This document shows, piece after piece, positions 1-7,287 of a DNA stretch of 11,735 nt (the first letter of the stretch is position 1; each line of letters starts with the position of its first letter). The translations under genes and the position numbers were made by a program. Under the pieces are notes generated by a model. That model did no database searches and was not told the DNA's origin. It saw only the letters and a list, made by a program, of their open reading frames with translations. Source of the stretch: an uncultured Pseudobdellovibrionaceae bacterium (GTDB taxonomy: Bacteria; Bdellovibrionota; Bdellovibrionia; Bdellovibrionales; JAMPXM01); NCBI GenBank assembly GCA_934277865.1, contig CAKQVW010000053.1, forward strand, positions 1-11,735, read 5' to 3'.

Positions 1-981
1 CTCTTGAATGATGACTTCTTCAACTTCTCGACCGCCTTTGGCGGCCTTCATCTTCGTGCGCGACCGGTTGTTGAGATTCAAAACCTCTTCACCAGAGGCC
101 ACACGCATCACGGCCAGTCCATAAGTACCAGCATTGTTTTTCACAAACGTGACCGGGTCGCCTGAGATTCCTCGTGCAGCGTATTGCTGTTTCATGCGGT
201 CGATCATGGCCTGCACACGCACCGCGAGCTTTTCGCGGCTACCGGGATCAGAAATATCAAATCCAGCAAAGAGCTCTGTTTCAACCGTGAGAAGCCAAGG
301 GTCGACATCCGCAACCTGCGCAAACTCTGTCGCAAGGTCATTGTAGTGTTTGAAGTACGTCGATTTTTTTCGCTGCCACCAGCCCAATTCACGAGGCGGG
401 TTCAGCTTCACTTCGAGCTTCTCGCCCCACTCTTGGTAAAACTCGGAGAAGTCATTGTTCGAGACGATGAGATCCGGCTCAAAGCAAGCGCACTGCACAC
501 GGCCAGCGGATACGTTTACCGAAACAACTTCGACTGTGCGACCACTGGCCGCCGTCATCGTGGCTCGCTCGTTGCCGGTTTTTTCGTGAAGCCGAGGAAT
601 CGCGACGCACACTTCTAGACCTGCGCCCGTTAAAATCTCGCGAAGTGTGAACACATTGTCCCAGTAGTAGGGGTTGTTGGTGTGCTCCTCCGTGATCAGC
701 ATAAGTCGCTTCACACCGTTGCCACCAGCGCCGCGCCCATAGTGACGGTCGATGTAATAGCGCACCAGCGGTGGCGCACTCTCTCTGTCTGTGGCACAGA
801 TATTGTTGAAGCCAGCCGGATAGATATTCGCATCGACGTTGACGACCTTGTAGCCCGAGTCACGAATGTCGTAGCTCGAATAGAAGGGAAGGTCGACCTG
901 GACACGTTCGGACTGAAACCAGTCCCGAATCTGTGGCAACTTGGCGACGATCGCTCGATGCAGTTCATCCTTCCGATTCAT
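1..981 (-). CDS. gshA: Glutamate-cysteine ligase, Acidithiobacillus-type GshA (C-terminus cut off by window)
   Basis: First enzyme of glutathione synthesis: joins glutamate and cysteine through the gamma-carboxylate using ATP, in the cytoplasm. The 327 visible codons stay open to base 1, so the last part of the protein is missing; members of this family are roughly 430 residues as I recall. The family (GshA, PF08886, first described in Acidithiobacillus ferrooxidans) is unrelated in sequence to E. coli GshA. I recognise it from the segment VDANIYPAGFNN at residues 49-60 and from FVKNNAGTYG at 279-288, followed by a basic stretch (RSRTKMKAAKGG, 307-318) and EVIIQE. The ATG at 981 has GAGG 5 bases upstream, and an in-frame TGA lies just before it at 1008-1006. 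It starts 11 bases after the EI24/CysZ-like gene and is probably co-transcribed. No gshB is visible; it could lie beyond the edge. Confidence 0.85.
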   Translation of the reverse strand, partial: MNRKDELHRAIVAKLPQIRDWFQSERVQVDLPFYSSYDIRDSGYKVVNVDANIYPAGFNNICATDRESAPPLVRYYIDRHYGRGAGGNGVKRLMLITEEHTNNPYYWDNVFTLREILTGAGLEVCVAIPRLHEKTGNERATMTAASGRTVEVVSVNVSAGRVQCACFEPDLIVSNNDFSEFYQEWGEKLEVKLNPPRELGWWQRKKSTYFKHYNDLATEFAQVADVDPWLLTVETELFAGFDISDPGSREKLAVRVQAMIDRMKQQYAARGISGDPVTFVKNNAGTYGLAVMRVASGEEVLNLNNRSRTKMKAAKGGREVEEVIIQE

Positions 982-992
982 ACTTTCCTCAC

Positions 993-1727
993 TCACGTCT
1001 TTGACTCAGATTTCTGCAACAGAAGGCACCCGCCCACCACTGCTGCCGGCATGATGATCACACTCATACCCGGAATGACCAGAACCGCGCCTAACCCCAC
1101 TGCAAAACCGGAGTACATCGGAAGATGACGACGGAAATGCTGGAAGCGTCGGCGAATGCCCCAGCCCATTGCTTCGTAACTGTAATCCGAAACATCAAAT
1201 GCCAAGATGAGCACGAATCCCATCGTGGCAAGTAGGTTGATAAACGGAATCAGAGAACAGACAAACAAGATGCCGGCCGCGACCGCAAAGATCAGACTCT
1301 TAACGAGGCTCACCATTAACATTCGCACCGTGAACGCCATCCATTGGCGGACTTGAAAGGGCTGATCTTCCCTCATACCAATCACGACCAACGCGAGTTC
1401 AGCAAGAATCGAGTAGAACGGAGCAACAATCAATCTCACGGAAACGTAAACTGCGACACCTAAGGCCAACAGAGCGATTGGCCAGAGCACCAGTGTTAAC
1501 GCAAAGATCGCCCATGAACCGGGCGCCACGGAAATCCACGACCCCAGCGACACCGCGAGCGCCCCAATGGAGCCTCCAATAAAATAGAGACCTGAAATCG
1601 TGATCGCCGTTCCAAGAACCAGGGCTACGGCAAACGGGATGAGCGACCACATTCGCAGTTTTCGATTCGTCACTAGCTCCTGAAATCCTCGAAACACGGC
1701 CGTCAGACCAAAGAAAAAATCACTCAT
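993..1727 (-). CDS. EI24/CysZ-family multi-spanning inner-membrane protein
   Basis: 244-residue membrane protein resembling the EI24 domain family (PF07264), which includes the sulfate permease CysZ of E. coli (about 250 residues). Visible hallmarks are FRGFQELVTNRKLRMWSLIP near residues 12-31, a long hydrophobic segment at 27-56, others at about 70-97 and 137-180, the VAPFYSILAELA stretch at 101-112, then DYSYEAMGWGIRRR at 181-194, followed by a last hydrophobic region at 206-237. I place the start at ATG 1727 because AAGGGGG lies 5 bases upstream. A longer reading from GTG 1814 would overlap the preceding gene by 95 bases. The chosen start overlaps the stop of the TPR lipoprotein gene by 8 bases (ATGAGTGA). 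Sulfate uptake would suit the neighbouring gshA, which needs cysteine, but EI24 proteins are diverse and transport is not shown by the sequence. Confidence 0.75.
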   Translation of the reverse strand: MSDFFFGLTAVFRGFQELVTNRKLRMWSLIPFAVALVLGTAITISGLYFIGGSIGALAVSLGSWISVAPGSWAIFALTLVLWPIALLALGVAVYVSVRLIVAPFYSILAELALVVIGMREDQPFQVRQWMAFTVRMLMVSLVKSLIFAVAAGILFVCSLIPFINLLATMGFVLILAFDVSDYSYEAMGWGIRRRFQHFRRHLPMYSGFAVGLGAVLVIPGMSVIIMPAAVVGGCLLLQKSESKT

Positions 1728-2964
1728 CAGTGCCCCCTTCTTCGGAAGTTTCCGAAGCACCTTCACCTGGGAATACCGGCTTCGCCTCAAGAACCCGCGG
1801 TTTTCGCTCTTCACGGCGTTTTGCCGAATCTGGAGTTTCGGTCTCTCCTGCTGGGCGTTCGAGCATCAACGTCGACTGCAGGTTCTCGTCAAAGTCCTCT
1901 GCAAAGTCGACGATTTTCTTAAGTGGGCTTTCCGGGTGGGCGGCATTCACGATCTCCGTCACAAACAAGGCTTTCAGAGACGCCACTGCATCTGCGAGTC
2001 GCACAAGACGATTCCATCGCTCTCGCTGCTGCTCACGAGCCGCGATCACGATTTCGGCAGCAGCCGGAACCGGAACCGCGTCGATCGACTTTCGAACCGC
2101 GCTATAACTTGCAATCAACTCTTGGGCGGCCTGTTCGGCCCAAGGCGAAATCCCGAGTTCTGCCGACTGCAGAAGGTAAATCTGGCTGCGTTCGATGGGC
2201 ACCAAGCTGGATTCAAAACGCTCCCATGTGACTTCTCCTAGCGGGCGATGTCCCATCGCATACAGAATTCGAGGAACCCACTCGGGCTGGTCGCCCGCCG
2301 GGATTTGCGAACGCAATCGCGCCAACTGTCCCTCGGCAAGATTGTAGTATCTCTCGGCCTCGGCGAAATTTCGTTCGCGGGCGTAGGCGGCAGCAAGCCG
2401 CGCAGGCAGTTCAGTTTGTGCGACCTCAACAGGTAAGTGACGACTGCGTCTTTCAGCGTCTTTCAGTGCCGCCAAACTTTTATCGTCTTCGCCAAGCGCT
2501 TCGTACAAAACGCCCGCGCGTAACAACGAAAGCCCCTGCAAGCGAGGTGCACGTTTCGCAGTTTCCGCAACTCCCCTGTAAATCGTCAGAGCCTCTTGAT
2601 GGCGACCAAGTCCTTCTAATGCGCGCGCCCGATTAAACTGTGCCGCCAGCGTCCAGTTGGTCGTGGGATTCGTGCGCAACATTTTTTGGAAGAGCTCGTC
2701 GGACTTCGCATAATCGCGCTTTTCAAGGAAATCAAAAGCCTCACGATACAGCTTCGGAGCGTCGGGGATCGGCGCCTGATAGGGATCTTCGGGGAAGCCC
2801 AGAACGCGTTTGATTTTTGTCGCGTCCCAAGTTCCCATTCGTCCCGCCGTGGGCTCCGCCGGAGCCGGTGGTCGAGAGGCGCATCCAGCCAAGGCCACGC
2901 CCAACAAAGTCGCAAACAGCGGCAACACCATTGCCCGCCCAAGACAGACACTTGATTGCCTCAT
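1720..2964 (-). CDS. TPR-repeat lipoprotein
   Basis: 414-residue protein with a lipoprotein signal: hydrophobic core at about 12-26 ending in LAGC (residues 25-28), so Cys28 would be acylated and the protein tethered to a membrane facing the periplasm. After a proline/alanine-rich linker (31-40), residues about 70-220 form helical tetratricopeptide-like repeats: KLYREAFDFLEKRDYAKSDE, LAAQFNRARALEGLGRHQEA and LSLLRAGVLYEALGEDDKS show the typical small/aromatic spacing. The C-terminal 60 residues are charged and rich in E, R and P, probably disordered. TPRs usually bind partner proteins, so this may be a scaffold. The ATG overlaps the previous stop as ATGA and has GGAGGG 8 bases upstream. I recognise no enzymatic domain. 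Its constant company with the ATPases would suggest a partner or cargo, but that is inference. Confidence 0.8.
   Translation of the reverse strand: MRQSSVCLGRAMVLPLFATLLGVALAGCASRPPAPAEPTAGRMGTWDATKIKRVLGFPEDPYQAPIPDAPKLYREAFDFLEKRDYAKSDELFQKMLRTNPTTNWTLAAQFNRARALEGLGRHQEALTIYRGVAETAKRAPRLQGLSLLRAGVLYEALGEDDKSLAALKDAERRSRHLPVEVAQTELPARLAAAYARERNFAEAERYYNLAEGQLARLRSQIPAGDQPEWVPRILYAMGHRPLGEVTWERFESSLVPIERSQIYLLQSAELGISPWAEQAAQELIASYSAVRKSIDAVPVPAAAEIVIAAREQQRERWNRLVRLADAVASLKALFVTEIVNAAHPESPLKKIVDFAEDFDENLQSTLMLERPAGETETPDSAKRREERKPRVLEAKPVFPGEGASETSEEGGTDE
1740..1757 (-). promoter_or_regulatory. Perfect hairpin abutting the RBS of the EI24/CysZ-like gene
   Basis: CTTCGGAA and TTCCGAAG form a perfect 8-base inverted repeat separated by 2 bases. 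In a real RNA the loop would open to about 4 bases over a 7-pair stem. In the leftward mRNA the hairpin ends directly next to the AAGGGGG ribosome binding site (1739-1733) of the gene starting at 1727. It lies within the last codons of the TPR lipoprotein gene (ASETSEE). It could insulate or tune translation of the downstream cistron. There is no T-run after it, so it is not an intrinsic terminator. Confidence 0.5.
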
Positions 2965-4127
2965 TCTTTTTGCCCTCCATTGGCTGTCGCCAAAAACCGC
3001 GCGAGTTCCTCGAGATCCGCCAATCCTGCCAAATCTTGGCGATACTCGGGCACTCTCAAAACCGAAATCGATCGGCCGGTCTCTCGATCTTTCAAGTCTC
3101 GCTCGAAGAGATCAAATTGCTTGAAGCGAGCCTCATGATCGCGACGAACTTCGGCATGATACGCCCTTAGCTTTTCAAGAGTCGGACGAAGATGAGCGGG
3201 AATTTCGTCAGCATGAGACATCTGTTCATCAGACGGCAGGCTCTCCGGAAAAGCGCGGTTCAAGACGCAGGCGCCAAGCCGATAGCCATACTCTTTCAAA
3301 TGCGTGTTGAGATGCTGAGCCTCTTTCAATTTTGCGACATCGAAGCTCGTGACCAAAACAAAAACCGAGGAGCGCGACTTCAAAAGTGTATTCACCTCTT
3401 CAGTACGCTCACGCAATTTCTTTTGAATCGCCTGCATCGACTGAAAGAAGTCGACTAACTCTTCGATGAATCTTCCGCCTGTTAAAATCTCAAGCGACTT
3501 AAGCGCTGCCTTGGTGCCTCGGCCGAGAATAGACGACACCAGCCCCTGGCCAAAAAAGCCAGTTTGCTCGTCGGGATTCATGAACCATTTCGTTATGCCG
3601 TCCTGAAAAAGACCCCGAATTCGTTCCGGTGCAGATAGAAAGTCAATCGCATGCTGGGTCGGTGGCGTGTCGAGAATGATGAGATCGTAGCCCGCCTCGC
3701 GCGCCTGCAGAAGCCTCTCCAGCGCCGTGAACTCCTGGGAGCCAGAAAGTGTGGTGGACAATTGATCATACAGACGGTTCTTCGCCAGACGTTTCATGAG
3801 ATCAGGGTCGGTCGAATGTCGCTGAATAAATCCGTCAAAAACTTTTTTTGAATCAATGACGGCGGCATGAAGCTTCCCAGGCAAATTTGCATCCGAGCCT
3901 GTCGCGAGACCCTCGCCGCCGGCGTAGGGAACCAGCCGCTCCTCCACACCGGAAAGATCCAACTGCAACGCCGAAGCCAGTCGTTTCGCCGGATCCACCG
4001 TCACGACCAAAACGTTTTTGCCAAGTTGCCGACCACGCAAAGCCAAAGCCGCCGCCATCGTCGTTTTACCGACGCCGCCTGAACCCACACAAACCACGAC
4101 CTGGTGCTCGTTTAAGAGCGTGTCCAA
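2961..4127 (-). CDS. ArsA/Get3-like ATPase, second of pair (signature lysine absent)
   Basis: 388-residue SIMIBI-class ATPase of the ArsA/Get3 family. The P-loop is GSGGVGKT at residues 15-22, followed by TVDPAKRLASAL (43-54) and the switch II/Walker B region LDTPPTQHAIDFL (152-164), a form I associate with the paired ArsA-like ATPases of actinobacteria such as M. tuberculosis Rv3679/Rv3680. The deviant Walker A lysine expected in KGGxGKT is a serine here. I see none of the cysteines expected for arsenite binding by ArsA and no CxxC zinc motif as in Get3, so arsenic resistance is unlikely. The start is TTG at 4127. No ATG precedes the P-loop in frame, and AAGGAGG lies 13 bases upstream, rather far. 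It overlaps the end of its paralog by 16 bases, so the two are probably made together and may pair. The substrate is unknown. Confidence 0.85.
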   Translation of the reverse strand: MDTLLNEHQVVVCVGSGGVGKTTMAAALALRGRQLGKNVLVVTVDPAKRLASALQLDLSGVEERLVPYAGGEGLATGSDANLPGKLHAAVIDSKKVFDGFIQRHSTDPDLMKRLAKNRLYDQLSTTLSGSQEFTALERLLQAREAGYDLIILDTPPTQHAIDFLSAPERIRGLFQDGITKWFMNPDEQTGFFGQGLVSSILGRGTKAALKSLEILTGGRFIEELVDFFQSMQAIQKKLRERTEEVNTLLKSRSSVFVLVTSFDVAKLKEAQHLNTHLKEYGYRLGACVLNRAFPESLPSDEQMSHADEIPAHLRPTLEKLRAYHAEVRRDHEARFKQFDLFERDLKDRETGRSISVLRVPEYRQDLAGLADLEELARFLATANGGQKE

Positions 4128-5107
4128 AGAACCCGTAGGGCCTCCTTCGTGGCTTGAATCATCTCACGAGGTGACTTGGCAAGGTAGCGCGGAACCAACA
4201 GCGCTTCGCTCGCCACGGACTTCGAAAGTGTCTCGCTCAAAAGTTGAATCATGTTTGCCTGGTTCTTCAGTTGTCCAGCGAGGCCACCAGCGTATTGCCC
4301 AAGCTCATTGGTTTCCGCGGCTGCTTTTGCCAACGCGTCCAACTCGGCAATCTCCAACGGAACTTCGAGCTTACGATTGCCAACCACACAAACTGGCATC
4401 GCAAATTCACGGTGCACCTGACTGACAAACTCTTCGGTCTCAATAATCGGCAGCTCTTCAAGAAGCGTCACCGCGACCAAGGCCGACGTCATCGGATCGC
4501 GAAGCAGGCGATCGATTTCGCCCGAATGCTGAGCAATCGGACCAATCTGAATCGCATCTGACATCCCCTTGGGCGTACGAAACACCGCCAGTGCGTGCCC
4601 CGTCGCCGGCATGTCGACCACGATCGTGTCATACGTGATAGGTGGTCCTACTCGGCGAATACCGGAGGTGATTTTCCCCAAGATCGCAATTTCCCCAAGA
4701 CCCGGCGCGACATTTACCAGCGCCTTCATGACTTTGTTCTCAAAGAAAATCTTGTACAGTCGTTCGAGCTTCAAAAGGTGCAGAACGTACTCTCTCAGAC
4801 AGCTCTCTCCGCTCCAGAGAGCGAGATCAAAACCCAAACCTGATGGACGCGGCGTGTGATCAACCGCCGGCAATTCTAAAAAATCTTGAAAATAAGACCG
4901 CTCCCCCGTTTCGACGAGGAGCGTTTTTCGCCCTGATTCCGCGGCCCCGCTGGCCAAAGCGGCCGCCACAAGCGACTTGCCTACGCCCCCTTTGCCGGAA
5001 ACAAAAACATAGGGGCGCGCAACAAAACCCTTCAAACCCGCTGTAGACGCAGATTTGGGGTCCATTTTGCTGGAAGTTTTGATGGTCTCAGACGGAGCGT
5101 CGCTCAA
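4112..5107 (-). CDS. ArsA/Get3-like ATPase, first of pair (signature lysine present)
   Basis: 331-residue ArsA/Get3-family ATPase, first gene of the leftward operon. After an S/T/K-rich N-terminal extension (about 1-30) comes the complete deviant Walker A GKGGVGKS at 38-45 with signature Lys39. The Walker B/switch II region is VVDMPATGHAL at 163-173, comparable to DTAPTGH in ArsA. Helical regions follow to the C-terminus. It is shorter than its neighbour and clearly diverged from it, like the two unlike halves of ArsA carried on separate genes. The preferred start is TTG 5107, because AAGGA sits 9 bases upstream; the first ATG (5065) has no Shine-Dalgarno. It is divergent from tig. A heterodimer with the next ATPase is plausible. 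The client (tail-anchored protein, metalloid or other) cannot be told from sequence. Confidence 0.85.
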   Translation of the reverse strand: MSDAPSETIKTSSKMDPKSASTAGLKGFVARPYVFVSGKGGVGKSLVAAALASGAAESGRKTLLVETGERSYFQDFLELPAVDHTPRPSGLGFDLALWSGESCLREYVLHLLKLERLYKIFFENKVMKALVNVAPGLGEIAILGKITSGIRRVGPPITYDTIVVDMPATGHALAVFRTPKGMSDAIQIGPIAQHSGEIDRLLRDPMTSALVAVTLLEELPIIETEEFVSQVHREFAMPVCVVGNRKLEVPLEIAELDALAKAAAETNELGQYAGGLAGQLKNQANMIQLLSETLSKSVASEALLVPRYLAKSPREMIQATKEALRVLWTRS

Positions 5108-5116
5108 ACTGCGTTT

Positions 5117-5121
5117 TCCTT
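5117..5121 (-). promoter_or_regulatory. Ribosome binding site deciding a TTG start
   Basis: AAGGA on the minus strand, 9 bases before the TTG at 5107. It decides in favour of the TTG start of the first ArsA-like ATPase over the ATG at 5065, which has only an A-rich, SD-free upstream sequence. Confidence 0.55.
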
Positions 5122-5151
5122 ATTCAAAATCCTACATCCGCTATGAAAACA

Positions 5152-5168
5152 TTAGACTTTTTTAGACT
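5152..5168. repeat. Two TTAGACT direct repeats, 10-base period
   Basis: TTAGACT at 5152-5158 and again at 5162-5168, separated by three T. The centre spacing of 10 bases is about one helical turn, an arrangement used by direct-repeat operators. It lies in the middle of the divergent promoter region. Chance occurrence in an AT-rich spacer is possible. Confidence 0.4.
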
Positions 5169-5213
5169 GTTCTCCTAACAATTCGCCACTTCTTTATTTA
5201 GGGGAACACGTTC

Positions 5214-6530
5214 ATGAAAGCCACTCTCGAAACAGTTTCTAATTTGCAGCGCAAACTCAACATCCAAGTTCCTGCGTCGGAAGTTAAAGCCGCGTTTAAC
5301 AATGCCTATGCCTCGATCCAAAAGCACGTGGCAATCAAAGGCTTCCGCAAAGGCAAAGCGCCCATTCAAACCGTGAAGTCGCTTTACGGCGATCGCGTGA
5401 AGCAGGACGTCGTCAACGACCTCGTACAAAAGTACTACTCGACGGCCTTGCGCGAGCACTCGCTCAACCCCGTCAGCTTCCCAACGATTGAGTTCGACAG
5501 CCTCACAGAATCTGCTGATTTTGCATTCACGGCAGAGTTCGAAGTACGTCCTGAGGTTGTTCTGAAGCAGGTTGAGAAGCTTCAGGTCCAACGCGAAAAG
5601 TTCGTTCTCGACGACGCCTTCGTCAACAACACGCTCGAAGACATCCGCAAGAGCCGTTCGGTCAACGTACCCGTCCTTGAAGATCGTCCTGCTCAAAAAG
5701 GCGACATCGCGGTCATCGATTTCAAAGGTTTCCTCGACTCCGGCGAGCTGGAAAACGGTTCGGCCGAAGGCCACGAACTCGAACTCGGTTCGAACATGTT
5801 CATTCCTGGCTTCGAAGAAGGCGTGACTGGCATGACGGTCGGTTCGGAAAAAGAAGTTCAGATCAAGTTCCCAGACGATTACCACGTTTCGCACCTTGCA
5901 GGTCAGCCGGTGAAGTTCCAAGTGAAGCTCCACAAGCTTCTCAAGAAAGACCTTCCCGAACTGAACGATGCCTTCGCTAAAGAAATGGGCGGCAAATACG
6001 AAACTCTGGAAGACCTCAAAACGGCCATCAAAGAAGACTTCACGAAGCGCGAAGAAAAACGCATCAAAGACGAACTTAAGGATCGCCTGATGAAAGCGCT
6101 CGTCGAAAAGAACCCAGTCGACGTTCCAAACTCGTTGCTGGCGGAACAAAAGAAGGCGCTCATCGAAGACCTGCAAAAGCGTATGGAATCGCAAGGTATG
6201 GGCGGCGAGCAGTTTGAAGACTACAAACAAAAGTGGGATTCAGATTTTGATGAAACAGCGAAGTTCATGATCCGTTCGAGCTTCCTTCTCGACAAAATCG
6301 CGGAAGACAACAAGCTCAAGGCAACAGACGCCGATCTCGAAGCGAAATTCGACGAATACGCGAAGCAAACAGGTATCGAGCTTGCGCGTGTTAAAGAATT
6401 CTACGCAGACGAAGACCGTAGCTCGCGCTTGCGCTATCAGTTGACAGAAGAACGTGTTGTCGATTGGCTGATCTCTAAGGCCGACGTAAAAGAGGTCGCA
6501 AAAGCCGATCTCGAGAAGGCCGGCAACTAG
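5214..6530 (+). CDS. tig: Trigger factor, ribosome-associated chaperone and peptidyl-prolyl isomerase
   Basis: 438 residues, close to the 432 of E. coli trigger factor. The N-terminal ribosome-binding domain carries the signature loop GFRKGK at residues 43-48. The FKBP-type isomerase domain spans about 155-240 (GDIAVIDFKG, GSNMFIPGFEEGVTGM, FPDDYH), and the rest forms the SurA-like substrate-cradling arms, with highly charged helices. It docks at the polypeptide exit tunnel and holds nascent chains. ATG 5214 has AGGGGA 8 bases upstream. It is transcribed away from the ATPase operon. The gene ends at TAG 6530. In many bacteria clpP and clpX follow tig; here they do not. Confidence 0.97.
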   Translation: MKATLETVSNLQRKLNIQVPASEVKAAFNNAYASIQKHVAIKGFRKGKAPIQTVKSLYGDRVKQDVVNDLVQKYYSTALREHSLNPVSFPTIEFDSLTESADFAFTAEFEVRPEVVLKQVEKLQVQREKFVLDDAFVNNTLEDIRKSRSVNVPVLEDRPAQKGDIAVIDFKGFLDSGELENGSAEGHELELGSNMFIPGFEEGVTGMTVGSEKEVQIKFPDDYHVSHLAGQPVKFQVKLHKLLKKDLPELNDAFAKEMGGKYETLEDLKTAIKEDFTKREEKRIKDELKDRLMKALVEKNPVDVPNSLLAEQKKALIEDLQKRMESQGMGGEQFEDYKQKWDSDFDETAKFMIRSSFLLDKIAEDNKLKATDADLEAKFDEYAKQTGIELARVKEFYADEDRSSRLRYQLTEERVVDWLISKADVKEVAKADLEKAGN

Positions 6531-6587
6531 GCTCTGAGAAATCCGAGCGAGTTTCGGTTTCTTGAACACGTGGGCAGAGGGGGCCTG

Positions 6588-7280
6588 ATGTCGTTCATCC
6601 CAGGAAATCCGTATTTCAAAACCGTCGCAGTGATTGGCTTTTCGGTTTTGATTGCTACGAGCGTGGCCTGCGCGCCACGTTCGCCCAATTCCGGACCCGA
6701 ATCGCAAGACGCCGCCCCTATTGGCACGCGAAACGTCGGCTGCGAAAACTCGGGGCCCATGAAGATCCCAACCGGGGCCGAATCCCCCACGGGTAAAACA
6801 GAACTCCATCGTCTTCCGGCACGAAAAGACGCCTTTTGTGCTGTGGTCTTGTCGATTGACCCGACATTTCTTGGCTGGCTCAGCTCCGGCGACAAGTCGT
6901 TTGAGTATCGAAAGTCGTTCCCGGCCGATTTGGTCAGCCATATCATTTTCTTCGACAACCGCGCGCAATCCTTGGTGGCCGTGGCCGAGGTCGTCGAGGT
7001 GCTTGGCGGAGACCCCCTCGAAATTTCAAATCTCACTTGGACTCGATCGGGAGCAACCGTCGACGGTCTCATGAGCTACTTCGGTGACCGGCCTGTTGGA
7101 TTCGCAATTGAACTAAAAAAATTCCGATCGCTTCCGGCACCCATCACGCTGTCGGCCGCGCGCGCGGTCGATCCAAAGTTCCAGCGTCCATATGGCTACC
7201 TGTTCACCGAGCGTCATCCCAAAATTGACGAGGCCTTGCGTAAGCAAATCGAAAGTCCTGAAAAATACGGTATGCGCTAA
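6588..7280 (+). CDS. Predicted lipoprotein with an ASCH/PUA-like domain
   Basis: 230-residue protein. The N-terminus has a hydrophobic stretch (about 12-27) ending at SVAC with Cys28, an imperfect lipobox because Ser is at position -3. A Pro/Ser/Gly-rich linker runs to about 80. Residues about 82-195 look like an ASCH domain (PUA-like barrel fold, usually cytoplasmic and RNA- or nucleotide-binding): AVVLSIDPTFLGWL, then SGDKSFEYRK at 100-109 (the family's SGEKxxExR element), a strand-rich AVAEVVEVLGGDP segment and FAIELKKFRSLPAPITL. ATG 6588 has AGAGGGGG 4 bases upstream. A GTG at 6570 would only add six residues before it. An internal ATG (residue 58, preceded by GGGGCCC) would give a cytoplasmic version and cannot be excluded. 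It starts 57 bases after tig and ends 7 bases before the GluQRS gene, with which it is probably co-transcribed. Confidence 0.6.
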   Translation: MSFIPGNPYFKTVAVIGFSVLIATSVACAPRSPNSGPESQDAAPIGTRNVGCENSGPMKIPTGAESPTGKTELHRLPARKDAFCAVVLSIDPTFLGWLSSGDKSFEYRKSFPADLVSHIIFFDNRAQSLVAVAEVVEVLGGDPLEISNLTWTRSGATVDGLMSYFGDRPVGFAIELKKFRSLPAPITLSAARAVDPKFQRPYGYLFTERHPKIDEALRKQIESPEKYGMR

Positions 7281-7287
7281 AGAGGTC

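Larger units (their letters stand above)
5108..5213. promoter_or_regulatory. Divergent intergenic region between the ATPase operon and tig
   Basis: The 106 bases must contain, or lie next to, the promoters for both the leftward operon and tig. It is AT-rich, especially at 5120-5200. I could not find a convincing sigma70 -35/-10 pair in either direction. The one repeated element is the TTAGACT pair described separately. The tig ribosome binding site (AGGGGA, 5200-5205) is at its right end, 8 bases before the ATG. Confidence 0.5.

Noticed and set aside
1728..1814. Longer EI24/CysZ-like start at GTG 1814
   Set aside because: It would overlap the TPR lipoprotein gene by 95 bases and add a basic, non-family N-terminus. 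ATG 1727 has a good binding site and a typical small overlap.
2961..5107. Arsenic-resistance operon
   Set aside because: The ATPases are ArsA-like, but there is no ArsB, ArsR, ArsC or ArsD, and no metal-binding cysteine pattern is seen.
5175..6230. Long minus-strand reading frame (351 codons) opposite tig
   Set aside because: It is fully antisense to a clear trigger factor. The product is a low-complexity F/V/L/R-rich translation caused by the tig codon bias, with no recognisable domain.
6539..6570. Terminator after tig (CCGA...TCGG followed by TTTCTT)
   Set aside because: The stem has only four pairs before a mismatch and the T-run is interrupted, too weak to call.
6240..6968. Minus-strand reading frame of 242 codons
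   Set aside because: It spans the tig end and the start of the ASCH gene in antisense, has no ribosome binding site, and has no recognisable motif.
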